A stretch of 64,000 nucleotides of DNA from Vanessa cardui (GCF_905220365.1 NC_061129.1:4712803-4776802); one strand, 5' to 3'; numbered from the stretch's first letter, positions 1 through 11,932 are shown. Numbers and translations: made by a program. Notes: a model not told the origin generated them from the letters alone.

Positions 1-2780
1 AACAAGCTTGTAACGAGCGTTGAACAAAGCCGCCCAATAAATCAAGGTAGGCAGGTGAGTCGGGCGAGTGCTGTTTGTGCATTAAGAAAGGCTCGTTTCC
101 CGGCGGCCTTTCTAGGGCCTTTCTTCAAGTTTTAAAAAGGAGTCGACGCCCGATATTTTCGCGTAGTCATCGACATCACATAAATATTGGAAATGGGGCG
201 GCCCCTTTCTTGTCTCGGTCGAATAATTAATGCGGCATCGCTTCTAAGTCGCGGCTGTTTCGTTGCCAAATATTATAGCGCTGTTGCGCTTATTGTTCGC
301 GTAAAGGGTTATCGTTATATTTATTGTTTATTAATTTTATTTAATATCAATATCATATATCTTGTATTGAAATCGACCATTTCTATTCGACAATTATATC
401 TAGCCGAAAAATGTATCAAATACAGTTTTTGATTTTAATTTTACATGTTTTAGTTTATGAAATTTGATTTACTCAAAACAAACAAAAGTATCCAATAAAC
501 GCATGCAAACATGCATTGTTATATGAACAAAACAATATTCCTAAATATAAAATAGAATTTGCAAAACAATATTTGATATCAGCTCTCTACTAGTACCTGT
601 TTTATGTAGGCATAATAACTTGTATTTATCAGCTTAAACAAACAAAGAAAATAATCACTCCACAAAAATGACAGCAAAGCGGAGAGCCGTCAAAAACAAA
701 AAAAGTCAGAGAAACATCTCAAAAGGCTCGTCAAAAATTGCTTATCTCACACACGCAATTTGCGTTGGCAATTTTCGTCGCTTCCTCTCATTACCCTGCC
801 GTGATATATTTGCGTGTTTATTACTGCAATTACTTAGAGTAAATCTCACGTCCTTCCTCCCCCTTACCCCCCGGGAGGGTCGCGCCCTCCGCCATTTTAC
901 CCTCCTTCCGGCCGGCCCTGCCCTTAAGTCTTATGTACGTCGTAAGTTTCTTCGCGGACTTGGTAACCGGATTCAAATTGGGGCGAATTTAGTAGCAATT
1001 AATTACTGAGTTGTGGAAGTGTCGCCAGTATTGCTTGACCCGCGACTACTATTGTTACGAGGTTATTAAATTTAAGATTTAGAGGAATCAGCTCACTTAT
1101 ACAACTGTTTTAATTCGTTACTTTTTTCTATGAACACCACATATAACTAGTCTTATTTGGGATACGATCTCATACTTAGCGTGGAATATTTACGATTCAC
1201 AACATGATCGTGCATATAATGTTTTATTTTAATGATAAATAAATAAGTATTAGTCTTGTTAATATGTATCCATAATGAATATATTGCATAAATATATGTA
1301 AATTGTTATGATACGAATAACGATTGGTGTTAATATAATCATTTATTTACATGTTATTTATTGACGAACTGGATATTTCTAAAGAAGCTAATTTAAATAT
1401 AACGTTACAACTACTATATACTTTTCTAATTATTTACATTTAAATAAAATATTTATTTATTTGGCGGATTATAAGATTTGCGTAAGACATTCTATCGTAG
1501 TTTAATATTTGATTAAGGTCATCTACATCTTTCTTAAATAGAACTAAATACGATATAATCAAAAGTATCACAATATATACCTATTTCGTAAAAGTAATTA
1601 TAAAAAAATTAAGAAAATATAGTCGACTAAAATGCGTGACAAAACTTAATAAAGATACCTAAATATCTCGTTTCGAATTTAATAATATAAAATACCTTCT
1701 ATAAGTTGTAATAAGCTACACGCTACGCAAAACACTAATTACTAAAATATCAACATATTACGTTTATGTATGCAAAAACTTTTCCAAGAAATAAATACAA
1801 TATACAATTGTATGGTGTATATTTGAATGTAAATGTGCCACCTTTGGCTTATTATAAAGCAGGACGAAACAAACGAGGCCACCACAACAAACAGTAACAA
1901 TCAAATGGTGACAACACATTCACGATTAAAACTGTGAAGTTATGTCGACATTATTCACAACAAAATTCATCGCAGCGAGTTAAACCCTGATATTAATCTC
2001 TCGGCGGCATCCGAGCGCTGGATTCGCCATTTTGCGCCTAAATATGATAAACTTTCCCCCGAATTTCTTACGGACCCCCCCTCCTTACCCTCTGGGAGGC
2101 GATCCCTCCCAAGCCAAGTCTTACGCCCTGCTTTTAAACTAAGCTCGTTAATTAATTACAGCCAAGTCGACTGCTGAGGGTACAACCTTACATAGCGCTA
2201 TGTGCCAGCTTAATATTGCATCGTCTATATAATGTTTAAAAAATTATAGAAATGAAAATTCAAATTCAAGTCTAAATTAAAAATAAATAATTTATTAGAA
2301 AAAAATTGAATACAAATCATTGTTATATATATTGGTTGTACTTATATATTTTTCGTTTTTATTTTCTATTTTATAAATATTTTAGTACATAAACTTAACT
2401 GACACAATTTCATTGTTGAACTGTCCAGTATCAAAACACTATACGTTAACTCCTTATTCAATCCTCAAGCAATTATTTACTAACATTAACGTAAAATTAA
2501 CAACAAGAAGACACAATAATTAAGCTTAAATATTATTAATTGACGCACGGTTCCATAGTAAAACATATGTTTAAAGATATTGTTACTGATACTGACAAGG
2601 ACTAAACAGACTAAGCAGTTGTCTTTAGTGCTATTAGCATGTTTTTTTTTCCTTTCGTCAACGTCGCTTATGGGCATTGTTGCAGCTAGAAGAATAAGCA
2701 AATTATTTATATCGCTAATATATAATCAGCTGTAAAGGGAACTAAGCTCGAATTTAATTAATAAATAAATAAATATTAGA
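1..2780. other. AT-rich non-coding DNA with two GC-rich islands
   Basis: No repeat family or protein was recognised here. The short open frames (for example 187-432 and 668-1009) look accidental: their composition follows the local base content and they carry no known motif. Two small GC-rich islands, about 840-1010 and 2010-2165, share several short motifs in the same order and are treated as a finding. The first 54 bases are open in frame 1 and end in a consensus splice donor, CAG|GTGAGT at 52-60, so an exon entering from the left edge is possible but unproven. The rest is AT-rich DNA with no visible structure. Confidence 0.5.
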
Positions 2781-2851
2781 CTTTAGCTACTTATATTGGG
2801 ATCAGAGTAATGTATGTGACATTACTCTGATCCCAATCTAAGTAGCTAAAG
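2781..2851. repeat. 33-bp inverted repeat at SINE tail
   Basis: The arms 2781-2813 and 2819-2851 are reverse complements with one internal mismatch and enclose a 5-base loop. Both arms are the TAGCTACTT...GGGATCAGAGTAAT tail of the SINE. The other SINE copies have a single tail that runs on into GATGTTGTCCAAT, so the inverted second copy was added in this copy alone. Confidence 0.9.
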
Positions 2852-3023
2852 CACTCGTGTTATGGAAAATCAGAAGTAACGACGGTACCACAAACACTCA
2901 GACCCAAGACAACATAGAAAAGTAATGGTAATATACATCGACTCGGCCGGGAATTGAACCCGGGACCTCGGAGTGACGTACCCATGAAACCGGTGTACAC
3001 ACCACTCGACCACAGAGGTCGTC
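2781..3023 (-). mobile_element. tRNA-derived SINE, copy 1, with fold-back tail
   Basis: Read on the minus strand, the head carries both RNA polymerase III promoter boxes of a tRNA: an A box TGGTCGAGTGG (plus-strand 3002-3012) and a B box GGTTCAATTCC (plus-strand 2950-2960). A non-tRNA body follows, with a CAGAAGTAACGACGGTACCAC-type segment on the plus strand, then a tail containing GGGATCAGAGTAAT and a TATTTATTTATT-like end. The same order occurs at 6221-6438, 15779-16067 and 37980-38226. This copy is odd because its tail is followed by its own inverted copy (2781-2813 against 2819-2851). SINEs encode no protein and depend on a LINE for movement. This one is probably inactive. Confidence 0.85.
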
Positions 3024-3086
3024 AATATTCTTCTAATTAAACTGGTTCATTCAATACTTAAACTACTTACTATGTATTCCAGTTTA

Positions 3087-3340
3087 TTTAGTTTACAGTT
3101 TTAAAGTAGCAGCCTTCAGGGTGTATTCCTGTTTTATATCAGTGAAACAAGACAACAATGAGATGTTTGATTAGTATTAAAGTAACAGCCTTTATGGAGG
3201 TTTAGGGCTTAAACCTTAGCCCTGTTCCAATGCGGTTTTGTGGATACACATTCATCACGACCCTTTCTTTTATCACCAAATCTTTGGTGTTTGCCTGGAT
3301 CTGATCTATTGTCTACGTACTCCGCCAAACTTAAGAATTA
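3087..3340 (-). mobile_element. decayed tRNA-SINE (second family) fragment
   Basis: Pieces such as AAAGTAACAGCCT, a GTTCCAATGCGGTTT..TGTGG segment and a downstream CATTCATCACGA stretch match, in order, the better copy at 42793-43101 and the fragment at 63640-63845. The copy is heavily diverged and seems to contain a partial duplication of its 3' end (GTAGCAGCC and GTAACAGCC about 80 bases apart). The orientation is taken from the 42.8-kb copy. Confidence 0.5.
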
Positions 3341-5284
3341 TCTCTTCAATAATATTACGATATACTTTTATAATAAAGTTCAAACATATTAATCAAACTT
3401 TTTAATGGCTATTACACAAAATAAAAGCGGCATGTTTTTCCTTTTATATTTTATGGCATAATTATACTAGTTTTAACTAACGTATTAACAATTGGAAATG
3501 ATCAGTGTTGAAAAAGATAAATACTATATTTAAAAAATATACATTGTTCGATGTTTATGAAATAAGTTTCAAACTAAATATAAATTACGCTGTAAGCGGT
3601 GTTATAACGATAAACTGGGTAATCGGTCTGTAACCAACCAGAGGTGGAAAGGTTACAAGAAGTTACTTTTAAAGTGAGTTTGACGTCTTTTTTTAAATTT
3701 ATGTAATAATTTGACTTTAAGTAATAAGTATATTCATAAATATTGTAATTATTTAAAAGATAAACTTTCTGTTTCGACAATTCTATTTAGGTAAATTCCT
3801 TCTTTATCTTTATGTTCCATTTATAATTGTAGTACAATATTTCTAAAATGAATTAGGAATTAATAATGTTTTAATTGTAATGCGTGAGGGAGTTGTGTTC
3901 GCGAATGTTGAACATTGGCGAGAGGTGCGCGAATACATGACAGAACATACGTCGCTGTTGCGCCCTAATCGCTTACAGCGATAACATTTACACTTGTTAA
4001 CACACAGCCGCGTAAGTGAGATTACGTGAGTATTTTGTTAACAGCCTTATTTAACGTCAATGTAATATATACCTTTATGTACCGTTGAAGGTAAAGTTCG
4101 GTGTTATACAATAAAATATCGCTTATGAAATCTATGATTGATTTTACTGCGTTGAAGATCAAAGTTACGTGAAAGTATCATTTACGTGAAAAGTTTAATA
4201 ACATACACATTTGTTATGCCTTTATTGTTACGAATTTTCAATACCTTAATAAGTTTCCGCAGTGTTTTGTAAGTTTTTAAATTTGAATACACTGCTGTAT
4301 TAATACTTTAAGTCTAATTTCCTTATATACATGTACTGGCCCCCACAGCATCCCCCAAGACTACGTAGCCGCGCTACGAGCGCCTACGTCGTCGTAGTAA
4401 CGCCGGCGGGTGTCTACGGGTAAAATATGAAATATCTAGAAAAATTACAAGCTCGTGCCCTGGGGCGCGAAACCGCGCCTACGTCGTGTTATTTTATTTT
4501 GCGCTCTCTTGAACGCAAATCGCGTTAGTATTTTGTTTTTATAATACTTCACGAGTTGTTGGTTTTTGTTTTGCAAAGTTAATGCTGGGTGCACGGATTA
4601 GAACTTCGGAGGGTGTGTATGAAGTACTTTAATGTGTTCAAAATCAAAGGTAATAAATGTTGAACACGTTTTATTCGTTTCCTTTCGCGGACGTACAAAG
4701 TTATATGTAAATGTAAAACTGAAATGCTTTTTATTATCAATCAAAACTCGTTTAAGTTTTATTCAAATGTTTCAGAAACGTATTCGTTGTATTTCAAGTG
4801 TTTATGATACTGACGCATCGCAACGCGTGTTCAACAAAGATTAACACATTTACGACGAAAAGTTTAACGTAATTTATTCATAAGTTAACACGTCTTTGCT
4901 TTTTCACTCTGCTAACTCGGAATTATGATTTGAATATTAATAATTATCAAAAGCGAGGGACTTAATGACACGTCACACAAGTTTTAATGAAACCTCTCGT
5001 CTGCGAAGTTCGGGAGAAATTAAGAGTTATTTGAAGAATGGATTTAATGTCGATGCTAATAGCACATCTATAGATTTTTATAAATGAATTATGTAGTTGT
5101 AATTACATAGAATTATATATTCGATGAATTTGCAATTAAAAATTAGGTTGGTATTTATATTTGACATATAGACTAATGTCTTTGGTTTTTGATGCGTGAA
5201 TATTAAATGTAAAATAAAATAAAAAATGAATTCAATTTAAAAGTTTAAAATTTAACATTAATTACGAGAAAGTCGTTCGATGTC
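3341..5284. other. AT-rich non-coding DNA with a CTACG-rich patch
   Basis: No gene or known repeat is seen. The patch at about 4355-4490 is GC-rich and repeats CTACG or its complement several times. It includes an exact 13-base direct repeat, GCGCCTACGTCGT, at 4380-4392 and 4475-4487. The remainder is AT-rich and featureless to the eye. Confidence 0.45.
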
Positions 5285-5430
5285 ATCTAACGTCACTTCC
5301 GTTGCGTGCCGGACGCACGGTCCGTGCCGATCCGGACGGGGCCGGACGGCTCAGGAAACCTATTACGCCCAAATGAATTCCCCGCCGTTTCCGGACCACG
5401 GCGAATCCGCCGCGCCCGCCCACACCCAAG
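5285..5430. other. CpG-rich island with four CCGGAC motifs
   Basis: This short, strongly GC-rich island lies in AT-rich surroundings and has CCGGAC at 5309-5314, 5332-5337, 5342-5347 and 5391-5396. No open frame of convincing length spans it and no repeat family was recognised. It could be a regulatory element, an unmethylated island at an unseen transcription start, or part of an unrecognised GC-rich repeat. Confidence 0.4.
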
Positions 5431-6220
5431 GCTCTGGGATTTCAGGGGTTAGATAAAGATTTGGACTAGATAAACAAATAAACTTATAATCATTGAAAAC
5501 GCTGTAAAAACATATATAATTAACAAGCAATATAAAATAATATTTATAAATATTAATGTATTTTAATTTAAAAAGCCTTTGCATGTTTTGATTTCTGAAT
5601 AAATTTGATTAGCATAATAAGAAATTTTAAGCGAATTATTATCATCAATGATAACATTTAAAAAAAGATTGAATTATAATTAAGTTTGGTGAAATAACCG
5701 AGCTAAATATATGTAACCCAACCTACAGTACCTGATATATTAAACAAATGTACCTTTTTGATTTTCAATGATTATTTTATATGTCGTCTGTAATAGTTCG
5801 TGTATCGCTATAGCATTTTAAAATGATATGAGATTAATAAATGGAAATATACATACCATGATGTGTATTATATTATATTTTCTTTGAGAGTTTTCTGTTG
5901 ACAGCCCTAAAGACCTCCCTCGGACTTGACGAAGCGGAATTTTAATGAAATTTCTAGAAATCATCTCCTCTTTTGTCACTCCTTATATTATACTTCATTA
6001 CCGATACTCATATTAAATTACGAAACGATACATTGTTACATTTGTTAACAGTAATAAATTAAGTATTTAATCTTAATAATAACATTCAGGAAATTGTGTT
6101 ATAAGTTTCATATAATTCCGACGAATTGTAACACATATAGATATAAGTCCTACAGGTTGGGTACATGGCAGCCATGCTAGTAAAGAAGTTTCAGATTCTT
6201 CCAAAGTTCATGTATTCATG
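5431..6220. other. AT-rich non-coding DNA, nothing recognised
   Basis: Low-complexity AT-rich sequence between the CpG-rich island and the second SINE. I see no repeat family, RNA gene or credible exon. Confidence 0.5.
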
Positions 6221-6438
6221 TACTCCGTGGTCGAGTAGTATGTACACCGGTTTTCATGGGTACGCCACTCTGAGGTTCCGGGTTCGATTCCCGGCCGAGT
6301 TGATTTTCTATGTTGTCTTGGGTCTGGGTATTTGTGGTGCCGTTGTTACTTTCTGATTTTCCATAACACAAGTACTATAGCTACTTACGTTGGGATCAGA
6401 GTAATGTATGTGATGTTGTCCAATATTTATTTACTTAT
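6221..6438 (+). mobile_element. tRNA-derived SINE, copy 2
   Basis: This is the same family as at 2.8 kb, here on the plus strand. The A box TGGTCGAGTAG is at 6228-6238 and a perfect B box GGTTCGATTCC is at 6281-6291. A body ending in CCATAACACAAGT follows, then the tail GGGATCAGAGTAATGTATG and GATGTTGTCCAATATTTATT. It has the cleanest tail of the four copies and serves as the reference for judging the altered tails of copies 1 and 3. The open frame 6165-6356 is only the SINE read as protein. Confidence 0.85.
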
Positions 6439-8095
6439 ATTATTATTTATTTAGCAGAATTACACCATCAAGCACGAGATACATTGTGAACGTGAGGAGT
6501 TAGACTCAAACTCTCCAATGTATTGTACATATATATGTCGGTTGGAAATTAGAATGATAAATTTAAAAAGTAAGTTCAAGTGTTAGACATTGACGAAATG
6601 ACTTCCATAACAACAATGAGAAAATATTTACACGCACCATAGACGTGCGGCAGCGTGATGACGTCACGCCATTGTCGCCGCTCACAAATCAAACCATTTC
6701 CCTTTCACCGATGCATCAATCTTGCGATATGATTTATCGACCACAGAAAATACGACCCTCTCATTAACTTGCGAAGTGAAAATATCACAAAGAATCGAAC
6801 CATAATAGACGCGATGAAAATTCAGGTAACTGCCTTTAATTGATTCATGGAGTGACTTTCAAAAGATCTCTTTTTGACGATGTCGTTGTTATGGTTATGG
6901 AGGGGAGAGGATGATGTACACCAGTACTTTGCTATATGTAGGCCGCGCGAAAGTATTTAGGCTATGCACTTGTGCACAGAACACTAAGTTAAGTGACGTG
7001 TTTTTTTATATGTCATAACTTTGTATATGTAACTTTTAGCTGTAATTAATTTGTTTTCCAATAGAAACAAATTGTTAATCTTTAATTAAATTCACTTTCG
7101 GAATTTATGTTATATGTAATCATGTCTAGTAGTGGAATAAGAGTTCGTTTTGTGTTGAACAAATGTTTGCAGCGACGTGTATGCACCTCTACACAATGAT
7201 ACCGTTATATGTTACCGAGTAAGTAAATCGTTTTCCTCTTACAAATTACAAATAAATAAAATCGGCAAAAAGTTACGATCCAAGAAATCACACGGAAAAT
7301 CAATATTAGGGAATATAAAAGCCGCTTATTGGCAATCTTCAATTTTAATACAATGGTAAATACTTCAATGAGTAACGTTAATAGGAAAACTTCGAGCGGA
7401 GGCGCTAAGCGATTTCCATAAGCCCGTTCAGCGATCGACAGGTGACAGAAAAATAAATAGCTCTAATAATTCCGTTCGGATCGACAGTTTGTAATTTGTT
7501 CTGTATCGAGTGAAAATATCAAATGAGTGGATACGTCGGTGCGATTGGATCGAACCTTTTCATGCGGGCAAATTGGTTTTCTTTTTTGGCCGTCGCAGCC
7601 TCGGCTGACGAGGTGGCGACTATTTTTTCCCCGGTTGTATTTCTCTTCACGTAGCTCTCTCGTTTTATGGGTCATGCGACTATGCGCGACTATTTTTAAT
7701 GGACGCGTAGGTACGCTGTTTTCATTTTTCTCCCGGTGATAAATTGACTCCTCGCTCACGATGGATGATCATCTTTTTGAAGCTGCAGTGGTTTTGTGAG
7801 CGCTTTAATTTCTTTCTATACACGTTTCTTAATTAGTTTTCCGTTTCACTGCAATTTTGTTTCGTTTTTATTTTATATTAGCTACGATATTTGAAATTTT
7901 TGTACGGCATACGTTATATTTGTACGCGAAATTTTTACAATGCAAAATATTTTTACAAACATTTTAACACTTACGAAGTGTCTAGTTGAGACTAATGTAA
8001 GCAATTTAAAATTTGTTAATTTCACTAAGCGTTTCCCAATAGTTCATATAATTAACATTTAATATGCCACTGAAAATAACTAAAATGTACAATAG
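6439..8095. other. non-coding DNA with a mixed-composition tract at 7.37-7.76 kb
   Basis: No repeat family was identified. About 7370-7760 is less AT-rich than its surroundings and is open on both strands (7463-7759 minus, 7527-7739 plus), but the two frames mirror each other and neither resembles a protein. A short direct repeat around GCGACTATTTTT occurs twice within it. It may be conserved non-coding DNA. Confidence 0.35.
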
Positions 8096-8151
8096 TACAA
8101 CGATGTTATTTTACAAAATGTAATAACATTTTGTAAAATAACATCGTTGTA
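8096..8151. repeat. perfect 26-bp hairpin, 4-base loop
   Basis: 8096-8121 is the exact reverse complement of 8126-8151, with an AATA loop. Complementarity stops sharply at both outer ends. No mobile-element end is recognised next to it. It lacks flanking duplications and is too short for a classic foldback transposon. Confidence 0.95.
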
Positions 8152-9638
8152 TAACTTTCCTGTACTCGTTATTGAGCTAAATCCCTCAGTATAAGGTTGA
8201 ATAAAACATTTAAGCTACGGTTTTATAGTTACTACTTAAACAATACTATTTCAATTACATCGAAATGTTAGTAAATTGTATAAAAAATCTATACACAATT
8301 TTTTTTTTTTTCTATAACGTATTCGGAAAGCTTTTAACTTCATTTTAACAAAGGAATGACTTAAAAAAAATCACCTAGCTCTGGGTTTTCACATGTATCC
8401 AATTTACCTTATTTATATGCAGGCCATAGTTGCAATCCGTATGCGCCGGCGTTTCCGATTTATTAGTTTAGCGCGAAGTGATTGGGACTTACATTGGTAC
8501 TCGCCGGGCACGTGACCCGACTAGCGAGAGATAACGTAACGGGAAAGCTTTCGTTTACTTACCCTGCTGTGGAAAATTTATTATTCTTACGTTCTTTATT
8601 TACTAATTCTATACATATAAGTGTATACATAGAGTTTATTACCGGAATTGTTTTTTTATAGATTATTGCAAGATTTATAGGAAACCATTTAAAATTTCTG
8701 TTTTATATGTTAGTTTTACAAATTAAAAATGTTCGAAGCAAGCTAAAGTAAGCACTGCGTATCTGATTGCCTTATAGTATCGGTCGAATTGACAAATATA
8801 TAATATAAATTTCTTTAAAATTTTACGTCAGAAGTCTAGAGTAAGTATATTATACGCTGAATATATATTTTTTTTGTATATTCGAAAGTCTGTTTTTATT
8901 GTATTTAACAATAACTAACGTACTAATACAATTTATAAATTATATTTGTTTAGTTTTGTATTACCTTGTAATGAAAGTTGAAATTATGAGAAACATATGT
9001 ATGTATTCCTTAATATTTAAATGGAAGAATTCATACAAAGCCCTTCGGAAGTGAAAAGTACAAAAACCGGAATGATTGCGTATATCGTGACGGCAGTAGC
9101 AATTGTCAAAGACATTTACTATCTCAAGCATCGTGTCCTGCAAATTGATAAGATCAAGTAGTCGAGGGAAGGAAGGGTCGGTACGGTCCCGCTGCTTTAT
9201 GCCGTCATTAGCGTCGTCGCATCCGCCGTGAGATTTGTACCTCGTTTGTACCGCTGTCTTAAGCCAGCCTATAGCTTTCAAACTTGGCGGTGTTATGGCA
9301 AATTTATGTCAGGTATTAATAATTTACGTTAGTTGTCGCACTGCAAGTTTGTTCTCAGTTCCGCCCTCGAGTTTGAGAGTTCGGAACGTGGCGCTGACGG
9401 CTCTTTCACTTGGATTAAATATTTATTCGAGTTTCAGGAGTAACTTGATCGTAACTTGTCATTGTAACTTTACATAACTGCTGAATGATTTTTAGCTAAT
9501 ATGAAGTATTACACAGTATAAAGGGTATATATGAATAGAGGAAAATTTCTACTTTATTTTCTACAATTATTGTTACACTATAAAAGAGTTTTCAAGGTCA
9601 CATTCCCTTTGTGTATTTGTGTTATATCATCATCATTA
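8152..9638. other. AT-rich non-coding DNA with GC-richer patches
   Basis: A patch at about 8405-8560 is GC-richer and contains a near-palindromic GGGCACGTGACCCG around an E-box (CACGTG, 8509-8514). A second patch at about 9090-9410 gives facing open frames on both strands (8961-9281 minus, 9235-9477 plus) without protein features. Both are candidate regulatory DNA at most. Confidence 0.4.
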
Positions 9639-9881
9639 TCATTACATATTATAAAAAAATAAACTGTTTGTCCCTGTGTATGCTAAGATATTTAAAATTA
9701 CGTAACCGATTTTAATAAATAGAGTGATTCGACAGGCAGGTTTTTGTATATAATACATGGGCAATATAGTAAAGAAACACTCATAAATTTAGATATTTGT
9801 AATGTGATGTCGTAAATAAACAAATTCTGTAGTATGTTTAGCATCAAAATTGCCCGGGCGAAGCCGAAGCGGGTCGCTTAG
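9639..9881 (+). mobile_element. non-autonomous Helitron-like element, TCATTACAT group
   Basis: It starts A|TC (A at 9638) with TCATTACAT and ends CTTAG|T, one base longer than the usual CTAG. Just before the end, CCCG (9853-9856) and CGGG (9870-9873) can pair as the short 3' hairpin expected of Helitrons. Internal blocks (CTGTGTATGCTAAGAT, GTGATGTCGTAAATAAAC, GCGAAGCCG) recur at 28178, 47676 and 48604. It has no RepHel coding sequence, so it could move only with help from another element. Confidence 0.75.
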
Positions 9882-11651
9882 TAGATTATAAAGATAATAA
9901 ATAAAGCATCATATATCAACAATTTAAAGAATTAATTAAATATTTATCTAATCTGATAATAAAATACACTAAAGAGAATGAAGTATATCAAATAAATGAA
10001 TACCCAGTAAGTAAAATTTAACCGTTTTATCCCCATCTTCGTCTCACGTAACATTACGGACAAGGGATGAACCTCGCTCAAGCGGAGCGGGGTTATTAGC
10101 TAAATAAATTTGCTCATCCAATATGCTCGGTAACTCGATTTAATGGCGATAGAATTGATTCATTCAATTATGAGGAATTTTTAGTGCCCCAGCGAGCGGG
10201 ATAACTTTGTTTTAGGGGGCGCCCTGCGAGGGATAGTTTTCTCACGACTGTAATGCTCAATGATTTCGTTATTACATTACACTTTAAATAGGTTTAATTA
10301 TTAATAGAGTTATTATTATTATTTTTTAATTATTTATTTTTATTAATAATAAAATTTATCTTCTGTTAAGTTGGTATTGATTTCGTATCGATGGTATAAA
10401 TAGCTAAGCTTAGTCTATATCTACACGGTATAGGCTGAAACGTCCTAAATTTGACACGAATTTATGTGTAAACGTCACCGTCCAAGGCCATTAGTGCCTA
10501 ATGCTTCCATTAGGGAGGGGGTGGGAGACATCTGCCGCTTGTTTTAGCTAATTTATGGCCTGCCAACAAGCAGCCATCCGAAGGTGAGCGATATATAGGC
10601 TGTGTGCGTTTATTTACGTACTTGTAAATACGAGTATATATGTGTGTGCCCTAGTGGTTTTCTTATCCTTGTATTTGTTTATTTTTATACTGTCAATTAC
10701 GAAAGTACACGATTTATGTCTTATTAATATGAGAAATACATTCAATTAAATTTTATACATAGAACTGTAAATATATTTTGATACAGCACAAATAAAAATA
10801 AAGGTTAGTGCAGGTTTCATTTAAGGTAAGGTCCACACTTTACCAGGTCCGTATACTTAGACGTTTTATTTTTCAATTACAATTGTTAACGGCATAATCA
10901 GGTATCGCACAATCGCTGCGGGCCGGCTAATCCAGATTTATTCGAGCTGGCCCGGATTAAGGTGGCGTGAATTACACATTTATAGGCCATAAAGAGTGAT
11001 CCGGTGGCGTGCTATCTCGGCTGGATATAGTTGGTCTTGCAAAGCCCGTGTTATACGGACTGTTTAATTATACAAAATTATTGTTTCATTTATTATTTTT
11101 GATTGCTGATTACAACAGTCATAAGCTATTATGACTCACTACGTATCTCATACGTGAAATTAAATTAACCATTTAAATATTGTAATTTTATTATTGACGA
11201 TAATAAAAAAAAATTTTTTTGATATTTTTTTATTTCTATTCTCTGGTCAGTTTCGAGTTTTATCATCACAGAATAGTTTACCTGTGATCTTATTGTGATA
11301 AATTAACTTTTAAATAATTTTAAAATAATTATTATTTCGTTGCAGGAATTTAAATAATTGATTATGATGTCTTTTAAAGAGTATCTAATATGTAATTTGT
11401 CAAAAATGATACATTTTGCTCAAATACAACACCGTGTATAGTTTGGCGACGGTAGTTAGCAGTGGCGCGCACGCATCTTGTTGCGCGAAAGTTACGACCG
11501 CCCACGCGAGCGCTAGCGGACCCTTCCGACTGAATGGTCCATTCAATCATTCCATAATGTCTCTTGACTTGGTTATCATGCTCTTTACCTTTCGTGATAA
11601 ATAGCAAATTAGACCAAAAATTATACTAAATTAGACACATTTATATAAGTA
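9882..11651. other. non-coding DNA with GC-richer patches
   Basis: Patches at about 10030-10240, 10440-10600 and 10900-11060 are less AT-rich than their surroundings. The first contains GGGATGAACCTCGCTCAAG and AGCGGAGCGGGG, which looks like a repeat fragment, but I cannot name a family. No coding region is supported. Confidence 0.35.
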
Positions 11652-11932
11652 CTAGCTGTGCCCGCGACCTTGCACGCGTTTGAATTTAACTAAAATAAAT
11701 ATATTGTAGCCTTAGTTACTCCTCATTATATTAGTTATCTGCCAGTGAAAGTCTCGTCAAAATCGGACCAGCCGTTCCAGAGATTAGCCGGAACAAACAG
11801 ACAGACCGTCAATAATTGTAAAAAATGTTATTTTGGTATATGTATCGTTTATCGGTATATATATGCAATGAGTAAAAAAAGGGTTATTTTAATATTACAA
11901 ACAGACACTCCAATTTTATTATATGTATAAAT
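11652..11932 (-). mobile_element. Helitron-like element, TCTATACATATAAT group
   Basis: On the plus strand it begins CTAGCTGTGCCCGCGACC, the complement of a CTAG 3' end with its GC-rich foot, and runs to ATTATATGTATAAA, the complement of a slightly mutated TCTATACATATAAT 5' end. The internal GCCAGTGAAAGTC and CCAGAGATTAGCCGGAA blocks match 42043-42274 and 63004-63269. The open frame 11745-11930 falls inside it and is not a gene. Confidence 0.8.

Noticed and set aside
668..1009. 113-residue frame through the first GC island
   Set aside because: No domain. The second half is low-complexity Pro/Leu/Arg from the C-rich island.
2941..3020. tRNA gene on the minus strand
   Set aside because: A and B boxes are present, but no cloverleaf can be drawn, and the same head with the same body occurs in four places, so it is a SINE.
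8096..8151. microRNA precursor
   Set aside because: Pairing is perfect with a 4-base loop and lacks the bulges and loop size usual for animal pre-miRNAs. No known miRNA seed was recognised, though I could not search a database.
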